A DNA stretch of 64,000 bases from Saccharomonospora sp. CUA-673 (lineage in GTDB: Bacteria > Actinomycetota > Actinomycetes > Mycobacteriales > Pseudonocardiaceae), in the NCBI RefSeq assembly GCF_001942305.1, contig NZ_MKKE01000001.1, forward strand, positions 1-64,000. Direction: 5' to 3'. Shown here piece by piece: positions 1 through 8,626 of this stretch. Numbering within the stretch: the first letter of the stretch is position 1; the number at the start of each line of letters is the position of its first letter. A model generated the notes under the pieces. It was not told the origin of the DNA, made no database searches, and worked only from the letters and a program-made list of their open reading frames with translations. Made by a program: the position numbers and the translations under genes.

Positions 1-1
1 C

Positions 2-553
2 GCCGACCTGCTCCTGGGCAACGACCCCGGTGTGACCGTGCCGCAATCGGCGGCGATGGTCTATCTCCACATGCCCATCGACACCGCGCTCTCCATGTCC
101 GAGACCGGAGCCTCGATCGACGGGATCGGACCAGTCCCGGCCGCGTACGCACGGGAGATCATGACCAACCCCAAGTCGATCTGGCGGAAGGTGCTGTGTG
201 ATCCCGCCACCGGCAACCCCGTCGACCTCGGCCGATCCAGCTATCGTCCGAATTCGACGATCCGCACACTCGTCCAGGTCCGCGACCACATGTGCATCGT
301 CCCCTGGTGCCGACGACCCGCCCGCCACTGCGACTTCGACCACCAGAAACAGTGGGCCAAAGACGGTGGCTCAACCTCGACCAGCAACGCCGCACCACGC
401 TGCCGCAAACACCACCGACTCAAGAACGCACCCGGCTGGATCCACCACTACGACCCGACCCGCGGCACGTCCTCGATCACCACCCCACTCGGCGTGATCT
501 ACACCGACAAACGCGAAACCATCCTGCCACCGCGATCGTCCGAAACCCGCTAG
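2..553 (+). CDS. HNH endonuclease, 13E12/DUF222 family, C-terminal part
   Basis: The reading frame is already open at the left edge of the window, so the N-terminus is missing. The remaining 183 residues end in a classic HNH module: a CIVPWC zinc-knuckle-like pair, a DFDH motif, a GGSTSTSN stretch and a CRKHH motif. This arrangement is typical of the 13E12 repeat/DUF222 proteins that are present in many copies in actinomycetes; their biological role is poorly defined, but the HNH core implies metal-dependent DNA cleavage. Its stop codon lies inside a CTAG that also provides the stop of the convergent thiQ gene, so the two genes overlap by three bases. Confidence 0.85.
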   Translation, partial: ADLLLGNDPGVTVPQSAAMVYLHMPIDTALSMSETGASIDGIGPVPAAYAREIMTNPKSIWRKVLCDPATGNPVDLGRSSYRPNSTIRTLVQVRDHMCIVPWCRRPARHCDFDHQKQWAKDGGSTSTSNAAPRCRKHHRLKNAPGWIHHYDPTRGTSSITTPLGVIYTDKRETILPPRSSETR

Positions 554-1578
554 CCGATGATCGCCACACCGTCGGCGTCGAGCACCAGCCCGACGTCGTC
601 GCCCACGCGCACCTCCTCGCCCGCGCCGGCCACCGTGTCGACCGTCGCCGCCACATCGACGGCGCCGGACACGTCGACCGACAGGCGGAGGTGGTCCAGA
701 CGGCGCACACACTGCACGACCGTCCCGCGCACCGAACCCGACGCGGCGGCCGCGGCCAGGCGCAACGCGTGCGGGCGCAGGCCCACCGCCGCCCTGCCGG
801 CCGCCGCCCACGGCACACTCGCCGAGCCGAACGCGCAGGTCAGACGACCGTCCGACACCTCACCCGGCACGACGGTCGTGACGCCCAAGAACCGCGCGAC
901 CCGCTCGTCGACCGGCGCGCGCCAGACATCGAGCACGTCGCCGGACTGGCGGATCGTGCCCGCGTCCAACACGGCCAACCGGTCGGCCAACGTGAACGCC
1001 TCCGCCTGGTCGTGCGTCACCAACAACGTCGTCGTCTTCGCGCGCCGCAACACGCTTACCAACTCGAGCGCCAACGACTCCCGCAACTCGGCGTCCAAAC
1101 CGGACAACGGCTCGTCCAGCAACAACAACCGCGGCCGGGGCGCCAAGGCCCGCGCCAACGCCACCCGCTGCGCCTCGCCACCCGACAACTCGGTCACCCG
1201 GCGACGCTCGTACCCCGCCAGGCCGACGAGGTCCAGCAACTCCGCCACCCGGCCGGCCTGCTCCGCAGCAGGCACACCGTGCATCCGCAGACCGAACGCG
1301 ATGTTGCCCGCCACGTCGCGATGCGGAAACAACTGCCCGTCCTGGAACACCAAGCCGAACCCACGACGATGCACCGGCACGTCGTCGAGACCCTGCCCGT
1401 CCCAGCGCACCGAACCACCGGACGTCTCCAACCCGGCGATGGCGCGCAACAACGTCGACTTGCCCGAACCCGACGGCCCCAGCAACGCCAACACCTCACC
1501 GTCGGCGATCTCCAACGCCACATCCCGCACCGCAGGCACATCGCCGTACGCCACCGACAGGCCGTCCACCGTCAACAT
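550..1578 (-). CDS. thiQ: Thiamine-type ABC transporter ATP-binding protein
   Basis: A 342-residue ABC ATPase. It has a Walker A motif GPSGSGKST at about residue 34, a Q-loop near 79, the signature LSGGE at 131, Walker B LLLLDEP at 151 and the switch histidine in VTHD at 189. The extra C-terminal region resembles the regulatory (TOBE-like) tail of the ThiQ/PotA/FbpC group. The start codon overlaps the permease stop (TGATG), so the two are translationally coupled. Because the operon begins with a TPP riboswitch and a ThiB-like binding protein, thiamine or its phosphates are the likely substrate. It would energise import at the inner face of the membrane. Confidence 0.85.
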   Translation of the reverse strand: MLTVDGLSVAYGDVPAVRDVALEIADGEVLALLGPSGSGKSTLLRAIAGLETSGGSVRWDGQGLDDVPVHRRGFGLVFQDGQLFPHRDVAGNIAFGLRMHGVPAAEQAGRVAELLDLVGLAGYERRRVTELSGGEAQRVALARALAPRPRLLLLDEPLSGLDAELRESLALELVSVLRRAKTTTLLVTHDQAEAFTLADRLAVLDAGTIRQSGDVLDVWRAPVDERVARFLGVTTVVPGEVSDGRLTCAFGSASVPWAAAGRAAVGLRPHALRLAAAAASGSVRGTVVQCVRRLDHLRLSVDVSGAVDVAATVDTVAGAGEEVRVGDDVGLVLDADGVAIIG

Positions 1579-3221
1579 CAGAACTCCCCCACCCTCGCCT
1601 GCGGCGACCGCAACCGATCGATGACCGCAGCCACCACCGCCGTCACCACCATCAACAACGTGCACGCCGCATACGCCATCTGCGTGTTCAACTCCCCCGG
1701 CCTGCTGATCAACTCGTGAATCGCCACCGGCAACGTCGGCGCCTCCGGCCGCGCCAGGAAACTCGTCGCACCGAACTCGCCCAACGCCACCACGAACCCG
1801 AACGCCGCTGCCGCCGCCAACGATCGCGCCGCCAACGGCAGATCCACCGCCCACCACACCCGCACCGGCCGCGCACCCAGCGTCCCCGCCGCCTGCCGCA
1901 GCCGCTCGTCCACCGACCGCAACACCGGCAACACCATCCGGATCACCAACGGCACCACCACCAGCGCCTGCGCAACCGGCACCAACAACGGCGACGTCCG
2001 CAGGTCCCCCGGCAACGCGTCCAACGTGACCAGGTACCCGAAACCGACCGTCACCGCCGACACACCCAACGGCAACATCAACGCCGCATCCACGTCTCCG
2101 ACGCCGCCCGCGCAGCCCGGCCCCGCGCACGCCCGGCCGCCACCACGCGACCGCAGCCACAACCCCCACCACCATCGCCAACACCGTCGCGTCGAACGCG
2201 GTGCGCAGCGAATTCACTGCCGCATCCCACCCCGTGACGCTCAACGTCCCGTCGCCCGAACCCGCCAGCGCGCGATAACCGTCCAACCCCCACCCGTCGC
2301 GTGTGGACAACGACCGCACCACCAACGCCACGATCGGCACCACCAGCGCGCCCACCACGGCCAACGCGGCCCCGACCACCCACCACTCACGACCCTCCGG
2401 CCGCCGGGCCACCGACAACGCGCCCGCAACGCCGCCGCACGCTCCCTGCGCCGACGCGCCGCACCGCCGATCACCAACGCCGCCACCACCGCGGCCAACT
2501 GCACCAACGACAACGCCGCCGCGCCCGGCAGATCCAACATCTCCACGGTGCGGACGTAGATCTCCGTCTCCAACGTGCGATACCGGGCCCCGCCCAACAT
2601 CAACACCACGCCGAAGCTCGTCGAACAGAACAGGAACACCACCGCCGCCGACGACGCCAACGCCGGCATCAACGCGGGCAACGTCACCGACCGGAACGCC
2701 CGCCACCGCGACGCGCCCAGCGACCGCGCCGCATCCTCGGCCCGCCGGTCCAGGTGCGCCCACAACCCGCCCACCGTGCGCGCGACGACGGCGACGTTGA
2801 AGAACGCGTTCGCCAACACGATCGCGCCGACCCCGCCACCCGGCCACAACGCGCGGAACGCCAGGCCGACCACCACCGTCGGCAGCACGAACGGGATCAG
2901 CAGGAACGTGCGCGCCCACCCGGACACGCGCAGGCGCGCCCGCGCGAGCAGGAACGCCACCGGCATCCCCGCCACCACGGCGACCACCGTCGACGCCGCC
3001 GCCTGGCCCACCGTGAACGCAGCCAGATCCCACGTCTCCGCGCTCACCAGCGCAGCGGCGACCCCACCGTCGGCCAGGCCCAGCCGGACGATCGCCACGA
3101 CCGGCCAGGCGAAGAACACGCCGAGGAACGCGATCGGCACCGCCGCCAGCGCGGCCACGCCCAGGCCACGGGGCAGGCGTGGACCGCCGGGCCGGCTCAG
3201 CCCTCGTACAGCTCGCGCCAC
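1578..3221 (-). CDS. thiP: Thiamine-type ABC transporter permease, reading frame broken
   Basis: A two-module permease of about 548 residues, the usual ThiP size with 11-12 membrane spans. The first half reads well from a GTG at 3221 that overlaps the thiB stop (a GTG at 3158 is an alternative). The EAA-type loop around 'LGASRWRAF' and the second copy 'LGARPVRVWW' mark the two ATPase-contact sites. Coding shifts frame near 2400-2460 and again, probably twice, near 2090-2165. Each shift is explained by loss of one base, and the sum returns to the original frame. Either the sequence has deletions here or the gene is a recent pseudogene; I favour the former because the coding signal on both sides is clean. 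Confidence 0.75.
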
Positions 3222-4258
3222 TGCGTGATCCAGTCCTCCCGGTGCTCGTCGACCTGCTCGGCCGGCAGCTCCGCCGGGTCCTCCGGCAACGGCGCCGCCT
3301 CCTGCCACGCCTCGGGCAGCTCGACGTCGTCCCGCGTCGGGTAGACGTACATGTTGTCGGCGACCGTCTCCTGGAACTCCGGGGACAGCAGGAAGTCGAC
3401 GACCTGCCGCGCCTGCCGGGGCTTGTCCGTGCCGTCGAGCACGCCCGCGTACTCCACCTGCCGGTAACAGGTGTCGAGCAGCGCCTTCGTGCGCGGCGTC
3501 CCGTCGTCGCCGACCTCGGCCGCCGGCGACGACGCGTACGACACGACGATCGGCCGCGGGCCCGCGCCGGACGAACCCGAGAACTCCTGCGTGTAGGCCT
3601 CGGTCCAGCCGCTGACGACCTGGACGCCGTTGTCCTTGAGGCCCTGCCAGTAGTCCTGCCAGCCGTCCTCGCCCTCCGCGGCGACCGTGGCCAGCAGGAA
3701 CGCCAGCCCGGGCGACGACGTCGCCGGGCTCGGCGCCACCAGCAGATCGCGGTAGCGCGGTTCGGTGAGGTCGGCGAACGTCTCCGGCTCGGGCACGTCG
3801 TTCTCGACGAACCACTCGGTGTCGATGTTGACGCAGACGTCGCCGACGTCGACGGCCGTGAGCCGGTCGCCGTCGGCACCGTCGACCGCGTACCGCTGCG
3901 GACCCTGGTCGGCGGCGTCCGGGGTGTGGGGTTCGAACACGCCCTCCCGGAGCGTGCGGGAGGCGAACGTCGAGTCGACGCCGAAGGCCACGTCGGCGAC
4001 CGGGTTGGCCTTCGTCAGCACGAGCCGGTTCGCCAGCGCACCCGCGTCACCCTGCTTGAGCTGCTCGATCCGGATGCCGGAGCGCTCCTCGAACGCATCC
4101 AGCACCTCCTGCGGCACCGTGAACGAGTCGTGCGTCGCGAGGATGACCGCGGTGGTCCCCTCGTCGGCCGGTTCGTCCCCGCCGATCAGGGTGCAACCCG
4201 AGACCAGCAGACCCGTGAGGGCGACGGCGGTGGTCGTGCGCAGGGGGCGCGGCAACAT
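3197..4258 (-). CDS. thiB: Thiamine-type ABC transporter substrate-binding lipoprotein
   Basis: A 353-residue exported binding protein. It starts with a signal peptide and a lipobox ending LLVSGC, so Cys22 would be lipidated and the mature protein anchored outside the membrane. The ATG at 4258 is preceded by an AGAGGAG ribosome site; an upstream in-frame start would add an arginine-rich stretch that hides the signal peptide. The region after the signal (LATHDSFTVP, ALANRLVLTK, ADVAFGVDSTF) is characteristic of ThiB/TbpA thiamine-binding proteins. It heads the operon thiB-thiP-thiQ, directly downstream of the TPP riboswitch. Confidence 0.85.
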   Translation of the reverse strand: MLPRPLRTTTAVALTGLLVSGCTLIGGDEPADEGTTAVILATHDSFTVPQEVLDAFEERSGIRIEQLKQGDAGALANRLVLTKANPVADVAFGVDSTFASRTLREGVFEPHTPDAADQGPQRYAVDGADGDRLTAVDVGDVCVNIDTEWFVENDVPEPETFADLTEPRYRDLLVAPSPATSSPGLAFLLATVAAEGEDGWQDYWQGLKDNGVQVVSGWTEAYTQEFSGSSGAGPRPIVVSYASSPAAEVGDDGTPRTKALLDTCYRQVEYAGVLDGTDKPRQARQVVDFLLSPEFQETVADNMYVYPTRDDVELPEAWQEAAPLPEDPAELPAEQVDEHREDWITQWRELYEG

Positions 4259-4367
4259 GGCTCTCCTCTTCCGACGCCGCTGACGACGTCCTCCGGCACC
4301 GTCACGCGGCGTCACCGCCAACCTCACCGGATCGGGCGAGGGCGGGAGGCGGGCGGCCCGAGGTGAG

Positions 4368-4462
4368 CCTGCCTCCCTGCGCCGGCATGATCCGGATCAG
4401 GTGCGAACGGTCGTGGGTCGTGCGCCCACCTCTCAGTCCGGCCGGTGCACCGGACTCCCGTG
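4368..4462 (-). promoter_or_regulatory. TPP (thi-box) riboswitch
   Basis: Reading the minus strand toward thiB, the segment holds the two conserved arms of the thiamine pyrophosphate aptamer: GGACTGAGAGG and, after a variable hairpin, CACCTGATCCGGATCATGCC followed by GGCGCAGGGAGG. The P1 stem pairs CGGGAG at the 5' end with the CTCCC complement at the 3' end. It lies about 110 bases before the thiB start, leaving room for an expression platform. TPP binding is expected to switch off the transporter operon. Confidence 0.93.
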
Positions 4463-4511
4463 GCGGTAATGCGACTGTGCAGCTTACCCCGCTGACCAGC
4501 ACCATGGACAC

Positions 4512-4814
4512 ATGACGGAACTACTTGACGACGACCGTATCCGCGCGGCGCTCGAACACCTTCCCGACTGGCAGCGCGAGGGCGACGCGATCACCCGGGA
4601 GGCGAAGCTGCCGACCTTCCTGCGAGCCATCGAGGTGGTGAACCGCGTCGCCGAGCTCGCCGAGGCCGCCGACCATCACCCGGACGTGGACATCCGATGG
4701 CGCACGCTACGTTTTTCCCTCAGTACCCACAGTGCGGGTGGGCTGACCGACAAGGACGTCTCGTTGGCGAACGAGATCGACCATGCCGTTGACGGCGTCA
4801 TGAGGGGCGCGTAG
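4512..4814 (+). CDS. Pterin-4a-carbinolamine dehydratase (PCD/DCoH) family
   Basis: A 100-residue protein matching the full length of the PCD family. It dehydrates 4a-hydroxytetrahydropterins in the recycling of the pterin cofactor of aromatic amino acid hydroxylases; in many bacteria the true role is unsettled. The family motif HHPDVDIRW (catalytic HHP at about residues 55-57) is intact, and the C-terminal GGLTDKDVSLA helix is present. It is divergent from the thiamine operon. No aromatic amino acid hydroxylase is visible nearby, so its pathway partner is unknown. Confidence 0.88.
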   Translation: MTELLDDDRIRAALEHLPDWQREGDAITREAKLPTFLRAIEVVNRVAELAEAADHHPDVDIRWRTLRFSLSTHSAGGLTDKDVSLANEIDHAVDGVMRGA

Positions 4815-4913
4815 CCGCGTCACACACACGATCATGTGACGTGTACGGCAGCCGGCAACGTTTCCGTGTCGAGTGGCGATACACGGGTAACCGACCAGAG
4901 GGAGGGAGTGCGC

Positions 4914-5213
4914 ATGAGCCGAATCGCTTTACGTACCAACGATTTCCGTGGTGTGTCCACAGAAGACGCCGGGTGGCGGACACGGCCGTTGCGCGCCCTG
5001 GCGGTGTCGATTCTCGCCGTCCTCGGTTCGCTGTTCGCCGGAGCGTTGCCGGCCGGGGCCGCCGAGGAGGAGACCCGCCGCGCGGCGGGCGACCAGTGGG
5101 ACGCCTTCACCCAGGCGCTCGTCGTGGGCGGCACGGCGTTCGTGATGTTCGTCGGCCTCGCCGCGGCGGTGCTGTACTACACGGCCAAGGGCCACCGCCG
5201 GCAGCCCCAGTAG
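4914..5213 (+). CDS. Small membrane protein of unknown function
   Basis: A 99-residue protein starting at an ATG preceded by a strong GAGGGAGGG ribosome site. It has an N-terminal basic stretch, a hydrophobic signal or anchor segment (about residues 28-48, ending AGA near 45-50), a polar middle and a second hydrophobic span (about 68-90) followed by a basic tail. It could be a signal peptide plus C-terminal anchor or a two-span protein. I recognise no family. It follows the PCD gene by 100 bases on the same strand and precedes another tiny membrane gene. Confidence 0.6.
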   Translation: MSRIALRTNDFRGVSTEDAGWRTRPLRALAVSILAVLGSLFAGALPAGAAEEETRRAAGDQWDAFTQALVVGGTAFVMFVGLAAAVLYYTAKGHRRQPQ

Positions 5214-5327
5214 CGGCTCCGGCGGGGCCGACCGGGAGCGGTGCGCATCACCCGGATGCGCTGTAACGACGGCAGGGCGGTGCGCGCTGTTCCAGGTGGA
5301 CGTCCCTACACCCCTCCTGGAGCACCC

Positions 5328-5432
5328 ATGCAGCGCGTTCCCGTCCTGGACCCCCGCCGCCAGGCCGCCGTCACGGCCCTCGCCACGTTCGTGACCCTGA
5401 TGATCGTGATCACCCTGGCCCTGCTGGGCTGA
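5328..5432 (+). CDS. Very small single-span membrane peptide
   Basis: A possible 34-residue product: MQRVPVLDPRRQA followed by one hydrophobic span rich in Ala, Thr, Val, Ile and Leu and ending LALLG. The ATG at 5328 has a GGAG seven bases upstream. A longer reading from 5241 exists but begins with sequence that looks non-coding. Such short peptides are easy to over-call; the ribosome site and the amphipathic-then-hydrophobic layout are the only support. Confidence 0.4.
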   Translation: MQRVPVLDPRRQAAVTALATFVTLMIVITLALLG

Positions 5433-5475
5433 CACCGGTGCCGGCGGGCCCGCGCGCGTGCGAGCCCGCCGGATC

Positions 5476-6096
5476 TCAACCGCCGATGCGTTCGGCGAGG
5501 ACGCTCTGTCCTGGGCCGGTGAGTTCGTCGACGACGCCTCGCCGGCCGGCCATCGCCAGCAGCAGAGCCTCGCCGGGCCCGCGGACCTCCGCGCCCTCGC
5601 CCAGGGCGACGTCGATGTCGTCGGCGATCAGTCGGAGTCCGTGCGTCCGCCCCTTGGCGCGCAACGGCGGTGCGCCGAGCGACAGCGGCAACGCCACCGC
5701 CAACCGCTCCGCCGGGACGTCGCGCTGTTTGCCGAGTCCACGCCGGATGTCCTGGTGGTGGATGAGCCCGTCGAGGAACGCGATCCGGCCGTCGCCCCAC
5801 GTCGGGAAGCCCCGCGGGGTCAGGCGCTCGTCGAGCAGCTCCAGCAACCGGTCGGGTTCGTGCGAGTACTCCTGCACGCCGATCTCGTTGACGACGGCGG
5901 GCCGGAACCGGCCGCGGACGAACCGCCGGAGCACGCCCGCCGGGCCGAGCCCGTCGTAGCTGATCATGTGGGCGACGACGTCCCGTACCCGCCAGCCCTC
6001 ACACAGACTCGGGCTGTCCCATTCGGCGGACGTGAGCGTGCCGAGGAACTCGGCCAGCTCCGTCCGTTCCTCGGTGGCGAACTCGACGTTGCCCAT
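5476..6096 (-). CDS. Maleylpyruvate isomerase family mycothiol-dependent enzyme
   Basis: A 206-residue protein with the N-terminal DinB-like helical bundle shared by the mycothiol-dependent maleylpyruvate isomerase superfamily. The stretch LCEGWRVRDVVAHM is the typical family signature; its histidine is a candidate metal ligand, and further histidines lie in LIHHQDIRR. Family members use divalent metal and often mycothiol for isomerisation or thiol transfer, but the substrate cannot be told from sequence. It stands alone between genes on both strands. The family assignment supports an actinobacterial host. Confidence 0.85.
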   Translation of the reverse strand: MGNVEFATEERTELAEFLGTLTSAEWDSPSLCEGWRVRDVVAHMISYDGLGPAGVLRRFVRGRFRPAVVNEIGVQEYSHEPDRLLELLDERLTPRGFPTWGDGRIAFLDGLIHHQDIRRGLGKQRDVPAERLAVALPLSLGAPPLRAKGRTHGLRLIADDIDVALGEGAEVRGPGEALLLAMAGRRGVVDELTGPGQSVLAERIGG

Positions 6097-6217
6097 GACG
6101 GTCCCCTCGCGGCGCGGCCTCGACGCCCAGGACCGTAACCCCCGGGGCCCGGGAACACAGCCCCCACAAACGCCGCGTTCCCGGCAAAGCAGGTGCCCCG
6201 GGGGTCACAATGCGATG

Positions 6218-7276
6218 TCAGACGATCCAACGCCAGGTGATGGCGCCGACGATGCCGTCGACGGTGAGGTCGTTGGCGTCCTGGAACTCCTTGACCGCGG
6301 TGTCGGTGACGGGGCCGAACGAACCGTCGACCTCGAGCCCGGCGCCGTACTTGTTGAGCGCGGTCTGCACGGCGCGCACGGCGTGGCCGTCGGATCCGGA
6401 CCTGCGCTCGGCGATGAGCTCGGCGAACGTCTGCGGGCCGACGACACCGTCGACGGTCAGGCCCTGCTCCTCCTGGAACTCGCGTGCGGCAGCGCCGGAC
6501 ACCGAGCCGAACACGCCGTCGACCTCGAGGTCGGCGCCGCGGAAGTTGAGCAGGTGCTGGGCGACCCTGGACGTCTGGGGCGGGTTGGACCGCTCGGGCG
6601 ACACGGTCGAGTAGGTGTCGCGGGCCGCGGTCCACGGTGCGGGCGGCTCGTCGGACACGGACTCGCCGCGCACGAGGGACATGAAGTACGACCAGTTCCA
6701 GCCGGGGCCCGGGTCGGTGTGCGTGGCGTCCTCGACCTCGTTGTGACCGATGATGTGGTCGCGATCCTGCGGGATGTTCCACGTCGAGCACAGGTGCTGC
6801 ACCAGCTTCGCGGACTCGCGGTACATGGTGCCGGTGTAGTAGAAGCCGGGCTCCTCGACCCAGCCCTCGTGCTCGATGCCGACGGAGTAGCTGTTGGCGC
6901 TGTTGGCGTGCCAGGAGATGCGGTTCTCGCGCACCATCTGCGTCATGTGGCCGTCGGACGAGCGGATGACGTAGTGCGCGGCGACGCCGTTCTCGCCGGC
7001 CATGTGATTGATCGCGCCCTGGTAGGCGCCCTGCGTGGTGTGGATGACGACGGCGGTGACGTCGGAGCGGGTGTCGCCGAGTGCGTTGGAGCCGGCCGAG
7101 ACCCAGTCGTCGGCGCCGGAGTACTCGGGCACGTTGGCGGTGCTGGGCGCGGCGCCCGCGACGCGGGCGAGCGCGGGCACGCTCACGGCGGCCACGGCGG
7201 CGGCACCGCCGGTGAGGGCGAGCATGCGGCGGCGGGACAGGGCGAGATCGGGGAGCGAGTTCTGGTCGGACGACAT
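6218..7276 (-). CDS. Tat-exported N-acetylmuramoyl-L-alanine amidase with two peptidoglycan-binding domains
   Basis: A 352-residue protein with a twin-arginine signal (SRRRML then a hydrophobic stretch ending AGAAP near 44). The amidase_2 domain follows: His79 in VVIHTTQG and a second histidine in the DATHTDPGPGWNW segment (about 186) are likely zinc ligands. Two C-terminal peptidoglycan-binding repeats (about 230-290 and 295-352) carry the VDGVFGSVSG and VDGSFGPVTD motifs. The ATG at 7276 has a GGAGGAA site. It would cut the amide bond between muramic acid and the stem peptide during wall turnover or against other cells' walls. Confidence 0.9.
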   Translation of the reverse strand: MSSDQNSLPDLALSRRRMLALTGGAAAVAAVSVPALARVAGAAPSTANVPEYSGADDWVSAGSNALGDTRSDVTAVVIHTTQGAYQGAINHMAGENGVAAHYVIRSSDGHMTQMVRENRISWHANSANSYSVGIEHEGWVEEPGFYYTGTMYRESAKLVQHLCSTWNIPQDRDHIIGHNEVEDATHTDPGPGWNWSYFMSLVRGESVSDEPPAPWTAARDTYSTVSPERSNPPQTSRVAQHLLNFRGADLEVDGVFGSVSGAAAREFQEEQGLTVDGVVGPQTFAELIAERRSGSDGHAVRAVQTALNKYGAGLEVDGSFGPVTDTAVKEFQDANDLTVDGIVGAITWRWIV

Positions 7277-7462
7277 GGTTCCTCCGGTTACGACAGCGAG
7301 GTCCTCTCGGGCGCACGCGCCGCAGGGATGACGGCGCTGTGCTGACCGCGAACGTAGGGACCCGGCCACGACAAAACCGCGAAAAACCGCGAACTACCTA
7401 CTTTGCTACTACCGACGAACGGATTGGACCACCTGCGGAGAACCCCGCCCCGACCAGCGGGG

Positions 7463-7837
7463 TCAGGACCGGAACAGGCGAATGTGGGCGAAGTGCTCGG
7501 CCTTGAGCGTGCGGAACCACAGCACGTGCGACCACGACACGACCTCACCCCCGGCCGTCGTCCACGTGCCCCACGCGGAGGCGGCCCTGCCGTGCGTGAT
7601 CGCGGCCTCGACGTGCGCGGCGACCAGCCCGTCCGGGACCGCGTCGACCAGTGCCGCGGCGACGTCCTCACGCCCGGTCGCTTCGGGCCCGCCGACGACC
7701 TCGAGTACGCACCCGTCGGCGAGCACCTCGGCGATCGCCGCGACGTCCCGCCGCGCGAGGTGCTCCTCGAACCGGGCGACGAACAGGTTCTTCGGCGAGT
7801 TGCCGCACGAGTCCGTCCCCGTGATCTCCACAGCCAC
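7463..7837 (-). CDS. SnoaL/NTF2-like protein
   Basis: A 124-residue protein with the NTF2-like fold pattern: an N-terminal helix (FEEHLARRDVAAIAEVLADGCVLEVVGG), the GREDVAAALVD helix and then beta strands rich in Trp and Val. Such proteins are small hydrolases, isomerases or ligand binders; catalytic residues are not diagnostic here. It starts at a GTG; a second in-frame GTG lies two codons later. It lies just upstream on the same strand of the Tat amidase but is separated by 186 bases, so it is probably its own unit or the end of the toxin-antitoxin transcript. Confidence 0.65.
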   Translation of the reverse strand: MAVEITGTDSCGNSPKNLFVARFEEHLARRDVAAIAEVLADGCVLEVVGGPEATGREDVAAALVDAVPDGLVAAHVEAAITHGRAASAWGTWTTAGGEVVSWSHVLWFRTLKAEHFAHIRLFRS

Positions 7838-7849
7838 TCCGTTCGTCGG

Positions 7850-8274
7850 TTACCCGTCGGCGAGCCACGGGTCGATCAGGCGCACGTCCAGCCGGTCGAA
7901 GTCCTTCGTGTTGCGCGTGACCAAGGTCAGGTCGTGGACCACGGCGGTCGCCGCGATCAGCGCGTCTCGCTCCGGCCGGGGGTCCGGGACGTGCGACCGG
8001 CACGCGTGCCGCGCGACCGGTACGTCGACCGGCAACACGCGGCCCGCGAAAACGTGGAGGACGTCGTCCTCGAGCCAGGTGCGCAGCCTGGTGGCCTGGG
8101 CCCGGTCGCGCCGTTCGACCCGGCTGATCCCCAGTTCCACCTCCAGAATCGTCACCGCGGACAGGTAGAGATCGGACGCGTCCGCGATGCAACCCAGGAG
8201 CGCACCGCACCGTCGGCCCGGTCGGCGGGTTTACGAAGCTCGCTCAGGACATTCGTGTCGAGCAGGTAGCTCAC
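7850..8274 (-). CDS. VapC-type PIN-domain toxin, frame broken
   Basis: The N-terminus MSYLLDTNVLSELRKP (GTG start at 8274) and the C-terminal part from VTILEVELG through ERDALIAATA to TRNTKDFDRL are unmistakably a PIN ribonuclease with its acidic active-site residues. They lie in two frames. The joint is near 8190, where TCCGCG would restore the frame but TCGCG is present. The repaired protein is about 141 residues, normal for VapC. The GTG start overlaps the antitoxin stop (GTGA), the usual coupling of such pairs. It should cleave RNA when not bound by antitoxin. If the break is real, the toxin is dead. Confidence 0.8.
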
Positions 8275-8510
8275 AACTCGGGAACCTTCGGCTGCAACTG
8301 GACGGGTTCGAAGTCGACGTCGATGTCGTCGGTCATGCTCAGCCGGTCGACCAGATCCGCTCCCGTTTCACCGAGCCGCCGGTACTCGTCGATCGACAGC
8401 AGCACGAACGCCGGCTCGCCGCGATCGGTGATCAGCACCGGCCCCTCTTCGGCCGCCCGCTTGGCAGCGCTGACGTCCCGGTTGAACTCGCGCGCACTCA
8501 TCGTCGTCAT
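8271..8510 (-). CDS. Phd/YefM-type antitoxin
   Basis: A 79-residue protein with the Phd/YefM N-terminal DNA-binding fold: MTTMSAREFNRDVSAAKRAA followed by GPVLITDRGEPAFVLLS and the DEYRRL helix. The C-terminal acidic tail would wrap the PIN toxin encoded immediately downstream. The ATG at 8510 is preceded by a G-rich ribosome site; a GTG two codons earlier is also possible. A short palindrome just upstream (8532-8543) is a likely autoregulatory operator. Confidence 0.85.
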   Translation of the reverse strand: MTTMSAREFNRDVSAAKRAAEEGPVLITDRGEPAFVLLSIDEYRRLGETGADLVDRLSMTDDIDVDFEPVQLQPKVPEL

Positions 8511-8531
8511 CGCCACCCCCGGAATGTAGGT

Positions 8532-8543
8532 ACGTAACTACGT
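8532..8543. promoter_or_regulatory. Candidate operator of the Phd/VapC pair
   Basis: ACGTAACTACGT is an inverted repeat with five-base arms and a two-base centre. It sits inside a tandem direct repeat TACGTAAC-TACGTTAC, about 20 bases before the antitoxin start. Phd/YefM proteins usually bind such short palindromes at their own promoter. Confidence 0.5.
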
Positions 8544-8626
8544 TACCAGGGCTCGTGGTCCGCCTCAAACAACGCCGGACCACCGCTGGCCGTGCTTCAG
8601 GCGTGGTTCACCGCTACCGTGGCCGC

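Noticed and set aside
550-3879. A 1,109-codon open frame on the minus strand covering parts of the thiamine operon
   Set aside because: Only the thiQ portion and a short thiP segment have protein-like content; the rest is arginine- and glycine-rich shadow sequence typical of high-GC DNA.
4302-4511. Short minus-strand ORF over the TPP riboswitch
   Set aside because: It overlaps the conserved aptamer and has no ribosome site or recognisable protein features.
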